This document shows, one piece after another, positions 63,809-64,000 of a stretch of 64,000 bases of DNA. Source of the stretch: Vibrio sp. Isolate34 (GTDB taxonomy: Bacteria; Pseudomonadota; Gammaproteobacteria; Enterobacterales; Vibrionaceae); contig NZ_JAKEUO010000005.1 of assembly GCF_022397915.1 (NCBI RefSeq), positions 116,492-180,491 on the forward strand, in the 5' to 3' direction. A program made the position numbers and the translations under genes. The notes under the pieces are model-generated. The model saw only the letters and a program-made list of their open reading frames with translations, had not been told where the DNA came from and did not search any database. Within the stretch, counting starts at the first letter, position 1. Every line of letters starts with the position of its first letter.

Positions 63809-64000
63809 ATGTTGAGAAATGAATCTCAAACTACTGTGAAGGCACAAACGACTCCGCAGTCTACAAGCAGTGTAAAAACCGGTTCGAAAACTAATGTAAA
63901 AAGCAAAGAGCGCAATAAAACCCTCTACTTTTTGACCTGGCGCTGGCATTTCTATGCTGGGCTGTTCGTTATTCCATTTATGTTGATGCTGAGTATTACT
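63809..64000 (+). CDS. PepSY-associated membrane protein, N-terminal part
   Basis: Open from ATG 63809 to the right edge (64 codons). CAAAGGAAA lies 6-14 bases upstream. After a Ser/Thr/Lys-rich 40-residue tail comes LYFLTWRWHFYAGLFVIPFM, the start of the first membrane helix of PiuB/PepSY-TM proteins (WRWHFYAGL is the recurring motif). These inner-membrane proteins are linked to iron or siderophore reduction. The rest lies outside the window. Confidence 0.75.
   Translation, partial: MLRNESQTTVKAQTTPQSTSSVKTGSKTNVKSKERNKTLYFLTWRWHFYAGLFVIPFMLMLSIT

Noticed and set aside
1..64000. Mobile elements, CRISPR arrays, tRNA or rRNA genes, defence systems
   Set aside because: I looked for spaced direct repeats, transposase or integrase-like products, tRNA-like cloverleafs and typical defence proteins, and saw none.

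Overview
The window looks like a chromosomal segment of a marine Vibrio, most likely of the Splendidus clade. The basis is protein-level recognition (GbpA, KtrAB, an OmpA-family porin, a PhnW/PbfA/PhnX phosphonate cluster, a gluconate TRAP operon) together with the AT-leaning base composition. No database search was possible. It is core plus niche-adaptive metabolism. I see no rRNA, tRNA, CRISPR, IS element, integrase or phage gene.

Layout. 1-361: start of a phospho-sugar mutase (minus), with a Fur-box-like palindrome upstream. 760-9104: a cytochrome c oxidase operon (coxB with fused cytochrome c, ctaD, ctaG, subunit III, SURF1, a CxxxC membrane protein, heme A and heme O synthases), preceded by five copies of a 17-bp tandem repeat. 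9215-10850: gbpA, a chitin-active lytic polysaccharide monooxygenase, with a c-di-GMP-I riboswitch in its leader. 11160-13340: small regulators, a broken small ORF and aroG. 13453-17582 (minus): mechanosensitive channel, manC and manB for GDP-mannose. 17770-19820: KtrAB potassium uptake. 19952-22867: MsrAB, OsmC/YhfA and OmpA.

23305-35295: a complete 2-aminoethylphosphonate (AEP) island. PhnW, PbfA and PhnX run leftward. The binding protein, an FAD oxidoreductase, a HAD hydrolase, the ABC ATPase, a fused permease, a GntR/UTRA regulator and a DMT-type membrane protein run rightward. Three promoter regions carry a shared TGGTAYATACCA-like palindrome (candidate regulator operators). Two of them also carry 11-bp-periodic Pho-box-like arrays. 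This is the most coherent regulatory picture in the window.

35497-41719: gluconate uptake and catabolism (DctPQM TRAP, GntK, Gnd, LacI-type GntR) with GTTACCGGTAAC operators at both ends. 41843-46090 (minus): siderophore-interacting protein with a Fur box, POT transporter, serine deaminase. 46427-53424: DUF218 protein, lipoprotein, NUDIX hydrolase, a heterodimeric ABC exporter with one degenerate ATP site, and two unrecognised small proteins. 53657-58426: TPR protein, M23 endopeptidase, YbjQ-like protein, and a LysR/DMT divergent pair. 58478-61492: a Cache-HAMP-GAF-HD-GYP protein with a large insertion inside the HD-GYP domain. 61780-64000: PHP phosphoesterase, cytochrome b562-like protein, a DUF2946-like protein and the start of a PepSY-type membrane protein.
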